DNA of 64,000 nt. Origin: Bacillus coahuilensis m4-4 (lineage in GTDB: Bacteria > Bacillota > Bacilli > Bacillales > Bacillaceae_K). Below are positions 27,547 through 36,132 of the stretch, in pieces (the stretch's first letter is position 1; every line of letters begins with the position of its first letter). The position numbers and the translations under genes are program-made. The stretch lies in NCBI RefSeq assembly GCF_000171615.1, contig NZ_ABFU01000028.3, forward strand, positions 5,386-69,385, read 5' to 3'. The notes under the pieces were generated by a model that saw only the letters and a program-made list of their open reading frames with translations, was not told where the DNA came from and searched no databases.

Positions 27547-28968
27547 ATGAAGCATTTATGGATCAATGGTCAAAGCGTTCCAACAGAACACTACCAAGTA
27601 ATTACATCACCATTTTCAAATAATGAATTAGATAAAGTCTCGGAGGCAACTATTCAAGATGTTCATCACGCGATAAGCGTGGCGAAACAAGCTTTTTTAA
27701 CATACAAAAAAACACCAGCACACAAACGGGCAGAAATATTAATGAATGTCGTTCACCTACTACGAGAGAATCATGAGGAATGCTCTAAACTCATAACTCT
27801 AGAATCTGGTAAAGCCATTAAAGATGCGAGAAAAGAAATGGACCGTACCATTATGACTTATACATTTGCTGCGGAAGAAGCACGGAGATTAACGGGTCAA
27901 ACTATTCCTTTAGATGCTGCACCTGGAGGAGAGAACCGAGTGGCTTACACAGTTAGAGAACCATTAGGAGTAATAGGCGCTATTACACCCTTTAATTTCC
28001 CTATGAACTTAGTTGCCCATAAGGTTGGCCCTGCTATCGCGAGTGGCAACACGGTCGTATTAAAGCCAGCAAGCCAAACTCCTTTATCTTCATATAAATT
28101 AGCTGAACTTTTACAACAGGCTGGACTTCCAGACGGTGTCTTAAATGTTGTTACAGGTAAAGGGAATATTGTTGGGAATGCGTTAGTGGAATCCAAGGAT
28201 GTGAAAATGATTACGTTTACAGGTAGTCCTTTAGTCGGTAAAGCGATTAGAGAAAAGGCTGGTCTTAAAAAAGTCACATTAGAACTTGGTTCAAATTCAG
28301 CTCTCATAATTGATAAAGATGTTTCTATTTCTCCAGTTATTAAACGAATTGTAACAGGAGCATTTAGTTATCAAGGTCAAGTTTGTATTTCTATTCAACA
28401 AATATTTGTTCACGAAAATGTTTATGAGGAATTCTTGAACCTATTTCAACTTGCTACAAAGGATTTGATACTAGGGGACCCATTGAATGAAGATACTGAT
28501 TTAAGTTGTATGATTTCACCTGAAGAAACAGAGCGAATCCTTAATTGGGTTAGAGAGGCAGTAGGAGATGGAGCTACTATTGTTGCGGGTGGAGAGGTAA
28601 TGGATGGAATAATGACTCCTACGATTTTAACAGATGTTCCTAGAAATGCTAAGATATCCTGTCAAGAAGCGTTTGCACCTGTTGTTGCGATATATAAAAT
28701 TTCAGATTTAAATGAAGCAATAGATCGAGTAAATGAATCGCCATATGGTCTTCAGGCTGGGGTGTATACAAACAATCTGCAATCGAGTTTTAAAGCATGT
28801 CAGGAACTTCACGTAGGTGGAGTCATGATTAATGATATTCCAACCTTCAGAGTGGACCAAATGCCCTATGGAGGAGTCAAGGAAAGTGGTACAGGTAGAG
28901 AAGGAATTCCTTATAGTATAGAAGAGATGACTGAAATAAAATTAGTGACCTTTAACCTAAATTCATAA
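27547..28968 (+). CDS. NAD(P)-dependent aldehyde dehydrogenase
   Basis: A complete 473-aa aldehyde dehydrogenase. Active-site Cys in YQGQVCISIQQIFV, general-base Glu in TLELGSNSALII, cofactor loop TFTGSPLVGKAIREKAG, N169-type GAITPFNFPMNLVAHKVG, and C-terminal INDIPTFRVDQMPYGGVKES. The pattern resembles the lactaldehyde/GAPN-like branch. It sits between yodQ and ablB, where B. subtilis, as I recall, has no gene. A succinate-semialdehyde or related step that drains 4-aminobutanoate from lysine would make sense. GGAGGAGG precedes the ATG. Confidence 0.85.
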   Translation: MKHLWINGQSVPTEHYQVITSPFSNNELDKVSEATIQDVHHAISVAKQAFLTYKKTPAHKRAEILMNVVHLLRENHEECSKLITLESGKAIKDARKEMDRTIMTYTFAAEEARRLTGQTIPLDAAPGGENRVAYTVREPLGVIGAITPFNFPMNLVAHKVGPAIASGNTVVLKPASQTPLSSYKLAELLQQAGLPDGVLNVVTGKGNIVGNALVESKDVKMITFTGSPLVGKAIREKAGLKKVTLELGSNSALIIDKDVSISPVIKRIVTGAFSYQGQVCISIQQIFVHENVYEEFLNLFQLATKDLILGDPLNEDTDLSCMISPEETERILNWVREAVGDGATIVAGGEVMDGIMTPTILTDVPRNAKISCQEAFAPVVAIYKISDLNEAIDRVNESPYGLQAGVYTNNLQSSFKACQELHVGGVMINDIPTFRVDQMPYGGVKESGTGREGIPYSIEEMTEIKLVTFNLNS

Positions 28969-29209
28969 GGCTTTAATCGAAGTTTTTTGACTTAGGCTGA
29001 TTAAAGTAATGATAGCAGCAAATAGGTTTAAGCCCCTTCGGTCGTTTAAAAACACCGGAGGGAAGCCTGGGGGATTTGAATAATCTTTCTTTTACCATTA
29101 CCGTACCAAGGAAGAGAGCACCATCTCTCAAGGGGCGTTGGCAATGTTCCGTGTTAGGGACATAAATTTGCAATGGATTAATAAAGCCAAGAAGAGAGGA
29201 AAGCTGCTT
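28969..29209. other. structured spacer between aldehyde dehydrogenase and ablB
   Basis: About 240 bases with unusually high G+C and folding potential. Hairpin 1: CCTTCGGT (29035-29042) with ACCGGAGG (29054-29061), one G-U pair. Hairpin 2: CCAA...GAGAG-CACCAT-CTCTC...TTGG (29106-29141). The bottom strand has an open frame of 66 codons but no credible ribosome site. The region fits no riboswitch or terminator I know. It may be a structured RNA or the relic of a mobile element. Confidence 0.45.
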
Positions 29210-30035
29210 ATGGGGTATAAAGAAGTCTTATTAAAAGAGAATGCAACATTATATTGTGATCCGTATAATAAGCGAATCCGAGTAGATACCTATTCGAATT
29301 CCTTATCAGAACTATTTCCCACTCTATTAACGAAGGCTTCAAAAATAAATGCAGACAAAATCATCGTCAAAGCACGTACGGATCAAGTTAAGGATTGTTT
29401 GCGTTTAGGCTTCAATAACGAGGGGATTATCAATAACTATTTCAACGGAGAAGATGCATGGTTTTTTTCCTTATTTTTTAACACGAGAAAGGAGAGAATC
29501 TCACTTTCATATTGAAGAAACCACTATTTTACGAGACTTAGATACAGTACATGCTAAACCAATTTCTTCGCTTCCCACACAATATCAAATAAGAAAAGCT
29601 ACCCTATCTGATAGTTCGTCCCTTGCAGTACTCTACCAAAATACCTTTCCAATATATCCAGTACCCATTCATCATGAACGTTACATTTCAGAATCCATGA
29701 AAGATACCGTCTATTATTGCATAGAGATAGAAGGAGACATGATTAGTGCTGCATCAGCAGAGATTAATAGAGTGGATTGTAACGCGGAGATTACGGATTG
29801 TGCTACCTTGAAGAAGTATCGTTCATTAGGACTCTTAAAAAACATTTTGAATGAACTTGAGGAAGAACTAAAGGGTATGAACATACCTGTCGTTTACAGC
29901 TTAGCAAGAGCTTTAAGTCTTGGTATGAACAAAAGTTTGAAACAGCTAGGGTATGAATACCATGGGAAGCTTGTTAATAATTGCTATATTTATGACAAGC
30001 TTGAAAGCATGAACATCTGGTCCAAGTGCTTATAG
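29210..30035 (+). CDS. ablB: beta-lysine N6-acetyltransferase (frame-interrupted)
   Basis: GNAT-fold acetyltransferase AblB (B. subtilis YodP) that acetylates beta-lysine to N6-acetyl-beta-lysine with acetyl-CoA. N-terminal domain: MGYKEVLLKENATLYCDPYN and RVDTYSNSLSELFPTLLTKA. GNAT core: QIRKATLSDSSSLAVLYQNT, EITDCATLKKYRSLGLLKNI (acetyl-CoA loop region) and YSLARALSLGMNKSLKQLGY. One base is missing in the AGAAAGG stretch near 29488-29493; about 275 aa joined. ATG 29210 follows AGGAAAG. It precedes kamA, as in archaeal and bacilliary abl operons. Confidence 0.85.
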
Positions 30036-30058
30036 ATTTCTATGAAATTGGGGGAATA

Positions 30059-31468
30059 ATGATGAAGATGGACTTATATGAACCTAGTGTACATTGGAAG
30101 GACATTGTATTGTGGAAAGATGTGACGGAGGAGCAGTGGAATGATTGGTTATGGCAATTAACCAATACAATTCGAACGTTAGATGACTTAAAAAAGGTGA
30201 TTAATTTAACACCAGAAGAGGAAGAAGGTGTAAAGATATCAACCAAAACAATTCCGTTAAACATTACCCCCTACTATGCCTGGTTGATGAATAAAAATGA
30301 CCCAAGATGTCCTATACGAATGCAGTCAGTACCACTTGGACAAGAAATCCATAAAACTAAATACGATTTGGAAGACCCTTTGCATGAGGATGAAGATTCG
30401 CCTGTACCAGGTCTAACTCATCGTTATCCTGACCGAGTATTATTTTTAGTAACAAATCAATGCTCTATGTATTGTCGATATTGCACGAGAAGACGTTTCT
30501 CAGGTCAGATTGGAATGGGAGTACCTAAAAAGCAAATCGACAGAGCCATACAGTATATTAAAGACAATGATGGAATACGAGATGTGTTGTTATCAGGCGG
30601 TGACGCACTATTAATTAACGACCAAGTATTAGAATATATCATCAAATCATTAAGAGAAATTCCTCATATTGAAATCATAAGACTAGGAACAAGGGCTCCA
30701 GTTGTATTTCCTCAAAGAATAACAGATAAACTAGTGGGGATATTAAAAAAATATCATCCGGTATGGTTAAACACTCATTTTAATACTTCTATTGAAATAA
30801 CAAAAGAAGCAAAAGAGGCTTGTGAAAAACTAGTAAATGCTGGTGTTCCAGTAGGGAATCAAGCAGTTATATTAGCAGGAATAAATGATTCAGTTTCCAT
30901 AATGAAAAAGCTCATGCATGATTTAGTGAAAATACGCGTTCGTCCATATTATATTTATCAGTGTGATCTATCAGAAGGAATTGGTCATTTTAGAGCACCA
31001 ATTTCTAAAGGTTTAGAGATTATAGAAGGATTAAGAGGACATACTTCTGGATACGCAGTACCAGCATTTGTCGTAGATGCTCCCGGTGGAGGAGGGAAAA
31101 TTACTCTTCAACCTAATTATTTATTAGCACAAGGAAGTAAGCATGTAGTTCTTCGGAATTTTGAAGGTGTCATCACAACCTACCCAGAACCTGAACGGTA
31201 TACTCCAGGTACAGGAGAAGATTATTTCTTCTCTATTTATAGCCGAACGAATGACTCATCGGATACTGTTGGAATATCTGCCCTCTTACAGGATAATGGG
31301 CGAACTATTACCCCTGAAAATTTATCAAGATATGAAAGGCGAGAAACGTATCAAGTAGATCCAAGTCATGAGTCTTTAAAGAACTTTAGAGAAAAACGAG
31401 ATCAATTAAAAAGAAAAAAAAATAATCAAGCAGTTCTAAAAAAAATAGGAAACGGAAACGCCAGATGA
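30059..31468 (+). CDS. kamA: lysine 2,3-aminomutase
   Basis: Radical-SAM, PLP-dependent enzyme that converts L-lysine to L-beta-lysine; 469 aa. The [4Fe-4S] cluster cysteines are in LVTNQCSMYCRYCTRRRF (CxxxCxxC). Also visible are VLLSGGDALLINDQ, RLGTRAPVVFPQRITDKL, LNTHFNTSIEITKEA, and the PLP-Lys neighbourhood VDAPGGGGKITL. An ATG at 30059 after TGGGGGAATA is preferred. The stop overlaps the yokU start. It supplies beta-lysine to AblB and the downstream catabolic enzymes YodT/S/R/Q. Confidence 0.94.
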   Translation: MMKMDLYEPSVHWKDIVLWKDVTEEQWNDWLWQLTNTIRTLDDLKKVINLTPEEEEGVKISTKTIPLNITPYYAWLMNKNDPRCPIRMQSVPLGQEIHKTKYDLEDPLHEDEDSPVPGLTHRYPDRVLFLVTNQCSMYCRYCTRRRFSGQIGMGVPKKQIDRAIQYIKDNDGIRDVLLSGGDALLINDQVLEYIIKSLREIPHIEIIRLGTRAPVVFPQRITDKLVGILKKYHPVWLNTHFNTSIEITKEAKEACEKLVNAGVPVGNQAVILAGINDSVSIMKKLMHDLVKIRVRPYYIYQCDLSEGIGHFRAPISKGLEIIEGLRGHTSGYAVPAFVVDAPGGGGKITLQPNYLLAQGSKHVVLRNFEGVITTYPEPERYTPGTGEDYFFSIYSRTNDSSDTVGISALLQDNGRTITPENLSRYERRETYQVDPSHESLKNFREKRDQLKRKKNNQAVLKKIGNGNAR

Positions 31469-31743
31469 AGAAGTGTGAATGGTGTAAAAACGGCCCACTT
31501 GCTGATATCTTTGAAACAGTATTTTGGGAGTTGCCAGATGGTTCAGGCGCCATTGAGATTAACTTAGTCCCTTCAACATACTGTCCCTATTGTTCTATGA
31601 AACAGCTCCAAGAGGCTACAACAAATGAGATAGAAGACCAATTACTTTTAATAGACAGGGAGAAACTATCTTCTCCCCTTTCGTTTGAAGAATTATTGAG
31701 CATACCAAGATTTTTAAAAAAGAATTATTTTAGATTTGACTAG
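31465..31743 (+). CDS. yokU: YokU-like zinc-finger protein
   Basis: A 92-aa protein with two CxxC pairs, CEWCKNGP near residue 3 and YCPYCSMKQL near residue 38, which likely hold one zinc. The part between (VFWELPDGSGAIEINLVPST) and the tail PRFLKKNYFRFD match YokU, which also neighbours kamA in B. subtilis. It is translationally coupled to kamA by a 4-base overlap. A regulatory or chaperone role for KamA is possible but unproven. Confidence 0.82.
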   Translation: MKKCEWCKNGPLADIFETVFWELPDGSGAIEINLVPSTYCPYCSMKQLQEATTNEIEDQLLLIDREKLSSPLSFEELLSIPRFLKKNYFRFD

Positions 31744-31793
31744 AATAACTTTGTCTCTTACCATAAGAGTATCTTTTTGGTAAGGAGAATACT

Positions 31794-32015
31794 ATGAGAA
31801 AATCCTTTTATCATTTTTTAATGAGATATAGAGGCGGACGTCCAGGGGATGACATCTCAGAGTTTGCAGAGGCCGCTTTTTTAGATCATGGCTTCCCAAA
31901 AGCTACTGAAGATTATCATGAGATTTGTCATTATCTTGAACTAAATGGCCATTATTTATCGAGTATGACTACGTTTGATAAAGTATATGAAGAATATTTA
32001 ATTTGGGAGAAGTAG
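31794..32015 (+). CDS. yozE: YozE family protein
   Basis: A 73-aa soluble helical protein of the YozE/UPF0346 family: MRKSFYHFLMRYRGGRPGDD, FAEAAFLDHGFPKATEDYHE, LNGHYLSSMTTFDKVYEEYL. AAGGAG precedes the ATG. Structures of the family show a sterile-alpha-motif-like fold; function is unknown. Same neighbourhood (yodN-yozE-yokU-kamA) as in B. subtilis, here with altered strand order. Confidence 0.87.
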   Translation: MRKSFYHFLMRYRGGRPGDDISEFAEAAFLDHGFPKATEDYHEICHYLELNGHYLSSMTTFDKVYEEYLIWEK

Positions 32016-32042
32016 ACTATCTAATTTGATAGTCTACTTTTT
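32011..32042 (+). terminator. intrinsic terminator
   Basis: AGTAGACTATC-TAATTT-GATAGTCTACT followed by T-rich sequence, ending the kamA-yokU-yozE transcript. Confidence 0.85.
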
Positions 32043-32167
32043 ATACCTTTATACACTTGATTCAAATTGTCAGTGTGCGATTAAAGGCTTTAAAGAATAA
32101 AAATCAGAGAACCTATCAGGCATATTCCTGCATATAGTATAGAAAAGGGATAAGGAGATGGGAGGCT

Positions 32168-32723
32168 ATGACAAAACCACAAAAACCAAAATTTAGAATC
32201 GGTGAGACCATTGTAATAGGTTTTTTAGGAACTGTCGGTAAAGTCACTGGAATTAAACGGTTAGAAGGCAAAATTTTATACGAAGTGAATAACCGTGAAG
32301 GATTATTTCAGGAGGATGCTCTCTTTTATATAGAAGAATTTGAAGGAAATATTACAAAATATGAAAAAGTAGAAATTGCTTACAAGTTCATGATTGGTGA
32401 TATTGTAAAAGTTAGAGGATTTAAACATGATTTATTTAAAGTAATAGGATACCGTACTGAGATTTGGAGATATTATCAGGACGGTTGGGAAGAAACAGTT
32501 TATGAATTATATCGAATAAAAAGATGCTGAGTGGCTAGAAGCAGATGAGGAAGATTTAGAGTTAATCGGAGATGAAGGACATACAGCTCAGTCTGCCTCA
32601 TATGAATTACAGTCTCCTGTCAGAAGGACAACCAAAAATAAACAAGAAAATAGAATGAATGAACTTCTCGATCGATACAACGATTATAAATATTTGTATT
32701 CAGAATTTAAGGATGCATATTAA
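32168..32723 (+). CDS. yodN: YodN-like hypothetical protein (frame-interrupted)
   Basis: A soluble protein of about 184 aa with two repeated beta segments: FRIGETIVIGFLGTVGKVTG and YKFMIGDIVKVRGFKHDLFK, which look like SH3/KOW-style barrels. After the extra A in the A5 run near 32519 it continues KDAEWLEADEEDLELIGDEG and ends NELLDRYNDYKYLYSEFKDA. The name rests on synteny with B. subtilis yodN (between yozD and yozE) rather than on a known motif. GGAGATGGGAGG precedes the ATG. Confidence 0.65.
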
Positions 32724-32778
32724 TAAAAAAAAGATGGATGAAACAGTAAAATTGTTAATGCAACTCCATCAAAACGAA

Positions 32779-32928
32779 TCACAATAAGAACAAGGTGAAT
32801 GAAAAAATAGAAATGCTTCCAATAAATAAAATAAACAGTAGTTTTAGGAAATGTTCAAGAGATGTAAGAATCCAACCTTCTTCACTAATTGCCTGATCAA
32901 ACTTACTTTCCCACGTTACATTTTTCAT
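32779..32928 (-). CDS. small membrane protein, 49 aa
   Basis: Minus-strand ATG at 32928 after AAAAGGAGGGTATTCTTT. Reads MKNVTWESKFDQAISEEGWI then a membrane helix (FLKLLFILFIGSISIFSFTL). The ribosome site is excellent and the layout (polar head, single helix) is that of Bacillus small membrane proteins. No name can be given with confidence. Confidence 0.65.
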   Translation of the reverse strand: MKNVTWESKFDQAISEEGWILTSLEHFLKLLFILFIGSISIFSFTLFLL

Positions 32929-33056
32929 AAAGAATACCCTCCTTTTTACTATAGTTCATCCTATGCTTGTCTAAAAAAAACATTCGAAGTTTTTGTTTAG
33001 TTTCTGCATATCAAGGTATAGAATTTCATAGATTTGTAACTAAAGGAGGGGATACC

Positions 33057-33233
33057 ATGCGTGAGATGGAAGTAGTGATTGACACGGAAGAGATTGCAGA
33101 ATTCTTCTATCATGAATTGGTTGCTAGAGGATATTATCCTGGGAAAGAAGAGCTAGAAGAAATCGCTGATATAACCTTCGAATACTTAATTTCTAAATGC
33201 ATCATTGATGAGGAATTGGATCCAATTGATTAA
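33057..33233 (+). CDS. yozD: YozD family protein
   Basis: A 58-aa acidic protein reading MREMEVVIDTEEIAEFFYHE and ADITFEYLISKCIIDEELDP, very close to B. subtilis YozD as I remember it. AAAGGAGGGG lies before ATG 33057; the longer frame upstream has no ribosome site. Function unknown. Its neighbours yodN and yozE are the same as in B. subtilis. Confidence 0.85.
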   Translation: MREMEVVIDTEEIAEFFYHELVARGYYPGKEELEEIADITFEYLISKCIIDEELDPID

Positions 33234-33268
33234 TACGAAAAATAAATAAAGAAGGTACGAATGGACAA

Positions 33269-33296
33269 GGGCGAGTAATTATCGCCCTATTTGTTT
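33269..33296. terminator. intrinsic terminator
   Basis: GGGCGA-GTAATTA-TCGCCC followed by TATTTGTTTT, between yozD and the convergent DUF2515 gene, whose stop lies inside it. Confidence 0.7.
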
Positions 33297-34279
33297 TGAT
33301 AAAAATAGCGCTTGATGAAGAATTTTTAGCCCTTTAGTATAGTGAATTAAATATTTTGTTTGATCTACCCAGTCCATTTTATCCAGTTCAAATAAATGTT
33401 TGGATGGGGAATGTTTCGAATACCAGTCTAGTTTCACCGGATGGTGGTGATGATAATTGGACCAAGCCTCCACAAGTTTTGGAGAGTGCAACTTAGTGGA
33501 ATCTTGGATAGTAGAATAGACCTCTGGCCAGTAATCATGACGTGAACCTGTATGGGGAGTAGAGTGTGCAAATCGAAGAAATGAGTTTGAATACTTGGAT
33601 TGATATAAAAGGGAATATAAACTTTTTCCAATGTTCACTCGCTGCTGGGGCTCTTGAAAATGATGAAGGTTTATCCCATATAAAGGAGGGTGTTTCTTAT
33701 TTGATACAGTTGGAAATATACAATAAGACAGCTTTATTCGATCTTGTAAAAAAATATAATCTTTTGGATGTTTGTAAAATAGTTAAATGGCTTAATCACA
33801 TTTTCTTCTAACATAAGTTGTTCATTTTGAATTAACGCATACGTTATTCTTTTTGTAATTTTTTGTTTGATAAAAATGTTTCCACTGAGAAATCATAAAA
33901 GTTGAAACAGAAAATTCTTCTAATCTGTCAAAATAGTCTTTATTTAATTTTTTACATGTTTCATATAACAGTAATTGTGGGTATGCATCTTGAAAGATAA
34001 AATAGTTAGCTTGTTACTAAAAAAAGGTAAAATGGGAATACTTCCTTTTCAGTGACCAATTCCCTTATGAGAAAAGATTGAAGATCACACATCGTGTACC
34101 CACCATTTCTCGAAACCATATGAGCCAAAAAAGCCCAGTGGACTTCTGGGTGTTTCTTTACGAAGTTCAAATAGGCTGAAGTCCTCGTCACATTGTTCTT
34201 ATTCGTCTTTTTTTGTTTTTGATAGGATAGAGGATAGTAGGTCTTCAGATCGTGATGTTTCCCTTGAAATTGGATTCAT
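33279..34279 (-). CDS. DUF2515 (YppC-like) protein (frame-interrupted)
   Basis: A soluble protein of about 333 aa. Recognised by TRTSAYLNFVKKHPEVHWAF, LAHMVSRNGGYTMCDLQSFL, and the C-terminal TPHTGSRHDYWPEVYSTI and SPKLVEAWSNYHHHHPVKLD. Start ATG 34279 after AAAGGAGAAAAA (MNPISRETSRSEDLL). At least three breaks, at the A7 run near 34206-34212, near 34010-34020 and near 33690-33700, split it; the middle part reads NYFIFQDAYPQLLLYE and LEEFSVSTFMISQWKHFY in other frames. Function unknown. Confidence 0.75.
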
Positions 34280-34439
34280 TTTTTCTCCTTTCTAATGAAA
34301 CTTTTACTCAACAAGAACGTAAATAAACAAAGAATTATTTTGTTTAATTTGCACACTAAAACGGCATTACCACTCTATGATGGAGTAGTTGAATGTATGC
34401 CGTATGAAGAAAATATTATAGGTCAATGGAGGAATGAAT

Positions 34440-35210
34440 ATGTCAATCGTCAAGAAAGCATTAGCCACAATGGGTATTGGAGCAGCAACAGTTGATACGG
34501 TCCTTGATAAAACATCTTATCAAGCAGGTGAGAGAATTAATGGAGTGGTTTATATTAAAGGAGGAAAGGTGGAGCAATTTGTAGATGCCATTTACTTGGC
34601 TTTGCATACTTCCTTTATTAAGGTAAGTGATGATCGAAAGTATACAAACACAGCTACAATTGTCCAAGAAAGATTAAATGAACCATTTACTATTAAGGAA
34701 GGGGAAAAGATTGAACTCCCTTTTACCATTGTGATTCCACACGATGCACCATTAACTATTAGCAATACACGTGTTTGGGTGACAACAGGAATGGATATTA
34801 AGAATGCAGTGGACCCAACTGATTTGGACTATATAGAAGTACAACCTAACTCGCTTACGAATGCAATATTAACTTCTATTGAATCTCTAGGGTTTAGACT
34901 AAGAGAAGTAGAATGTGAAGCTGCTTCTAATGCATATGGACAAAGGTATCCATTTCTACAAGAGTTTGAATTTGTTCCAACTTCAGGTGAATTTAGAGGA
35001 AAGTTAGATGAACTAGAATTAACGTTTTTAAATCAAAATGAAACAAATGCGGAAATCTTATTCCAGGTTGATCGCAGTGCTCGCGGTTTAAGAGGATTGC
35101 TATCTGAAGCTTTAGAAATGGATGAATCCTTTATTCGAATGACGATAACTGAACATGATCGTCTAGTATTAGGAGAAAAGATAGGTACATTAATTCGAAG
35201 GTTCATATAA
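34440..35210 (+). CDS. spo0M: sporulation-control protein Spo0M
   Basis: An arrestin-fold cytosolic protein of 256 aa that affects entry into sporulation and cell-cycle proteins. The family opening KALATMGIGAATVDTVLDKT, GERINGVVYIKGGKVEQFVD, LPFTIVIPHDAPLTISNTRV, and the C-terminal LLSEALEMDESFIRMTI are all present. ATG 34440 follows TGGAGGAATGAAT. Its frame is intact. It starts a short rightward block with yodL. Confidence 0.92.
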   Translation: MSIVKKALATMGIGAATVDTVLDKTSYQAGERINGVVYIKGGKVEQFVDAIYLALHTSFIKVSDDRKYTNTATIVQERLNEPFTIKEGEKIELPFTIVIPHDAPLTISNTRVWVTTGMDIKNAVDPTDLDYIEVQPNSLTNAILTSIESLGFRLREVECEAASNAYGQRYPFLQEFEFVPTSGEFRGKLDELELTFLNQNETNAEILFQVDRSARGLRGLLSEALEMDESFIRMTITEHDRLVLGEKIGTLIRRFI

Positions 35211-35299
35211 GTCTTATCGACAAAACTAGTGGTACTTCATCAAAGGAATCGACACTCGGTGTGTTGTAAGTAGTGGTAAACATAACGAGAGGTGATGAA

Positions 35300-35620
35300 G
35301 TGTTAAAAGTGATGTGGGAAAAGGTCGCGCAGAAAACATTCTTTGAATATGAACTAACCCTTTATCAAACAGAACAGTTTGGTGATAAAAAGGGCTATCA
35401 GCTTGTTCACCGAGATACTATTTTTGGTTCTACTCATGATTTTGCCCTTGAAGTATTGTATAAAATGTTAAATGTACAAGACTCAATACCAGTAGATTAC
35501 AAAGGAAGATATGTTTCCACGGGTGATATTGTGCAAATTGATGAGGGACGAAAAGGTTCATCCTTTTATAGACTTGAAGTTGGCGGCTGGAATAGGATTA
35601 ATCGTATTCATTTAAGATAA
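35300..35620 (+). CDS. yodL: YodL family protein
   Basis: A 106-aa protein with the YodL pattern: YELTLYQTEQFGDKKGYQLV, VLYKMLNVQDSIPVDYKGRY, STGDIVQIDEGRKGSSFYRL and the tail GGWNRINRIHLR. I chose GTG 35300, six bases after GAGAGGTGATG. Function unknown. In B. subtilis yodL also lies near deoD. Confidence 0.82.
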   Translation: MLKVMWEKVAQKTFFEYELTLYQTEQFGDKKGYQLVHRDTIFGSTHDFALEVLYKMLNVQDSIPVDYKGRYVSTGDIVQIDEGRKGSSFYRLEVGGWNRINRIHLR

Positions 35621-35641
35621 CTGAAAAAATACAAGAGATTT

Positions 35642-35690
35642 AAAAAGAGGCTGTCTACAAAAGCGTAACTTTTGGACATCCTCTTTTTTT
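35642..35690 (+). terminator. intrinsic terminator
   Basis: AAAAAGAGG-CTGTC...GACAT-CCTCTTTTTTT after yodL; the inner part of the stem has mismatches. Confidence 0.7.
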
Positions 35691-35706
35691 ATCTATAAAC
35701 GGATCA

Positions 35707-35853
35707 TTACTCTATATGATTACCAGGACCATTTTTTCTTTTCTCCCCACTCCATTCTTTTGCATGGGCATTATGTTCACTTTCTAAAACATCTTTTGAA
35801 ATATGATTATTTTTCTTTTGACCATTAATTCGATTACGATGTTTTTTTCCCAA
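35707..35853 (-). CDS. small basic hydrophilic protein, 48 aa
   Basis: Minus-strand TTG 35853, eight bases after AAGGGGG, opens MGKKHRNRINGQKKNNHISK then EWSGEKRKNGPGNHIE. The composition (Lys, Asn, His, Gly; no Cys, no hydrophobic core) is that of small acid-soluble spore proteins or other spore-core peptides. It cannot be assigned to a named Ssp family. It lies just after the similar small gene at 35873. Confidence 0.55.
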   Translation of the reverse strand: MGKKHRNRINGQKKNNHISKDVLESEHNAHAKEWSGEKRKNGPGNHIE

Positions 35854-35872
35854 TTAAGAAACCCCCTTAATT

Positions 35873-35989
35873 TTATAAAATCTTTTGGTCACTTTTAGAA
35901 GAGTTAGGTTTTGTCTTCTTTTTTGAAGTGGGATTTGTTTCGTTTGCATGCTGCACGGCTTGCTGAATTTTTTTACTGTCGCCCATCAT
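35873..35989 (-). CDS. small basic hydrophilic protein, 38 aa
   Basis: Minus-strand ATG 35989 after AAAAAGGAGGGGT. Reads MMGDSKKIQQAVQHANETNP then TSKKKTKPNSSKSDQKIL. Lysine-rich and unstructured, similar in style to the next gene downstream (start 35853); the two form a small operon. A spore-protein role is inferred from composition only. Confidence 0.55.
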   Translation of the reverse strand: MMGDSKKIQQAVQHANETNPTSKKKTKPNSSKSDQKIL

Positions 35990-36132
35990 ACCCCTCCTTT
36001 TTCATAAAGGTTAGTAGTAGTGTTTACGTTAAAAGGGTATAATACTCCATGAATAATGATTGAAACGAAGAAGTAAAACGTTTACAATGAAGTTAGAGGT
36101 CAGACCTTTATACCGAAATGGAGGATATGAAT

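Noticed and set aside
28973-29173. 66-codon minus-strand frame after the aldehyde dehydrogenase gene
   Set aside because: No ribosome site, odd composition, and it overlaps two hairpins; a structured non-coding element explains it better.
30040-31468. Lysine riboswitch before kamA
   Set aside because: The gap before kamA is too short and lacks the L-box conserved segments.
34295-34495. 66-codon plus-strand frame before spo0M
   Set aside because: It runs into spo0M in another frame and has no convincing ribosome site; the A+T-rich leader is more likely promoter DNA.
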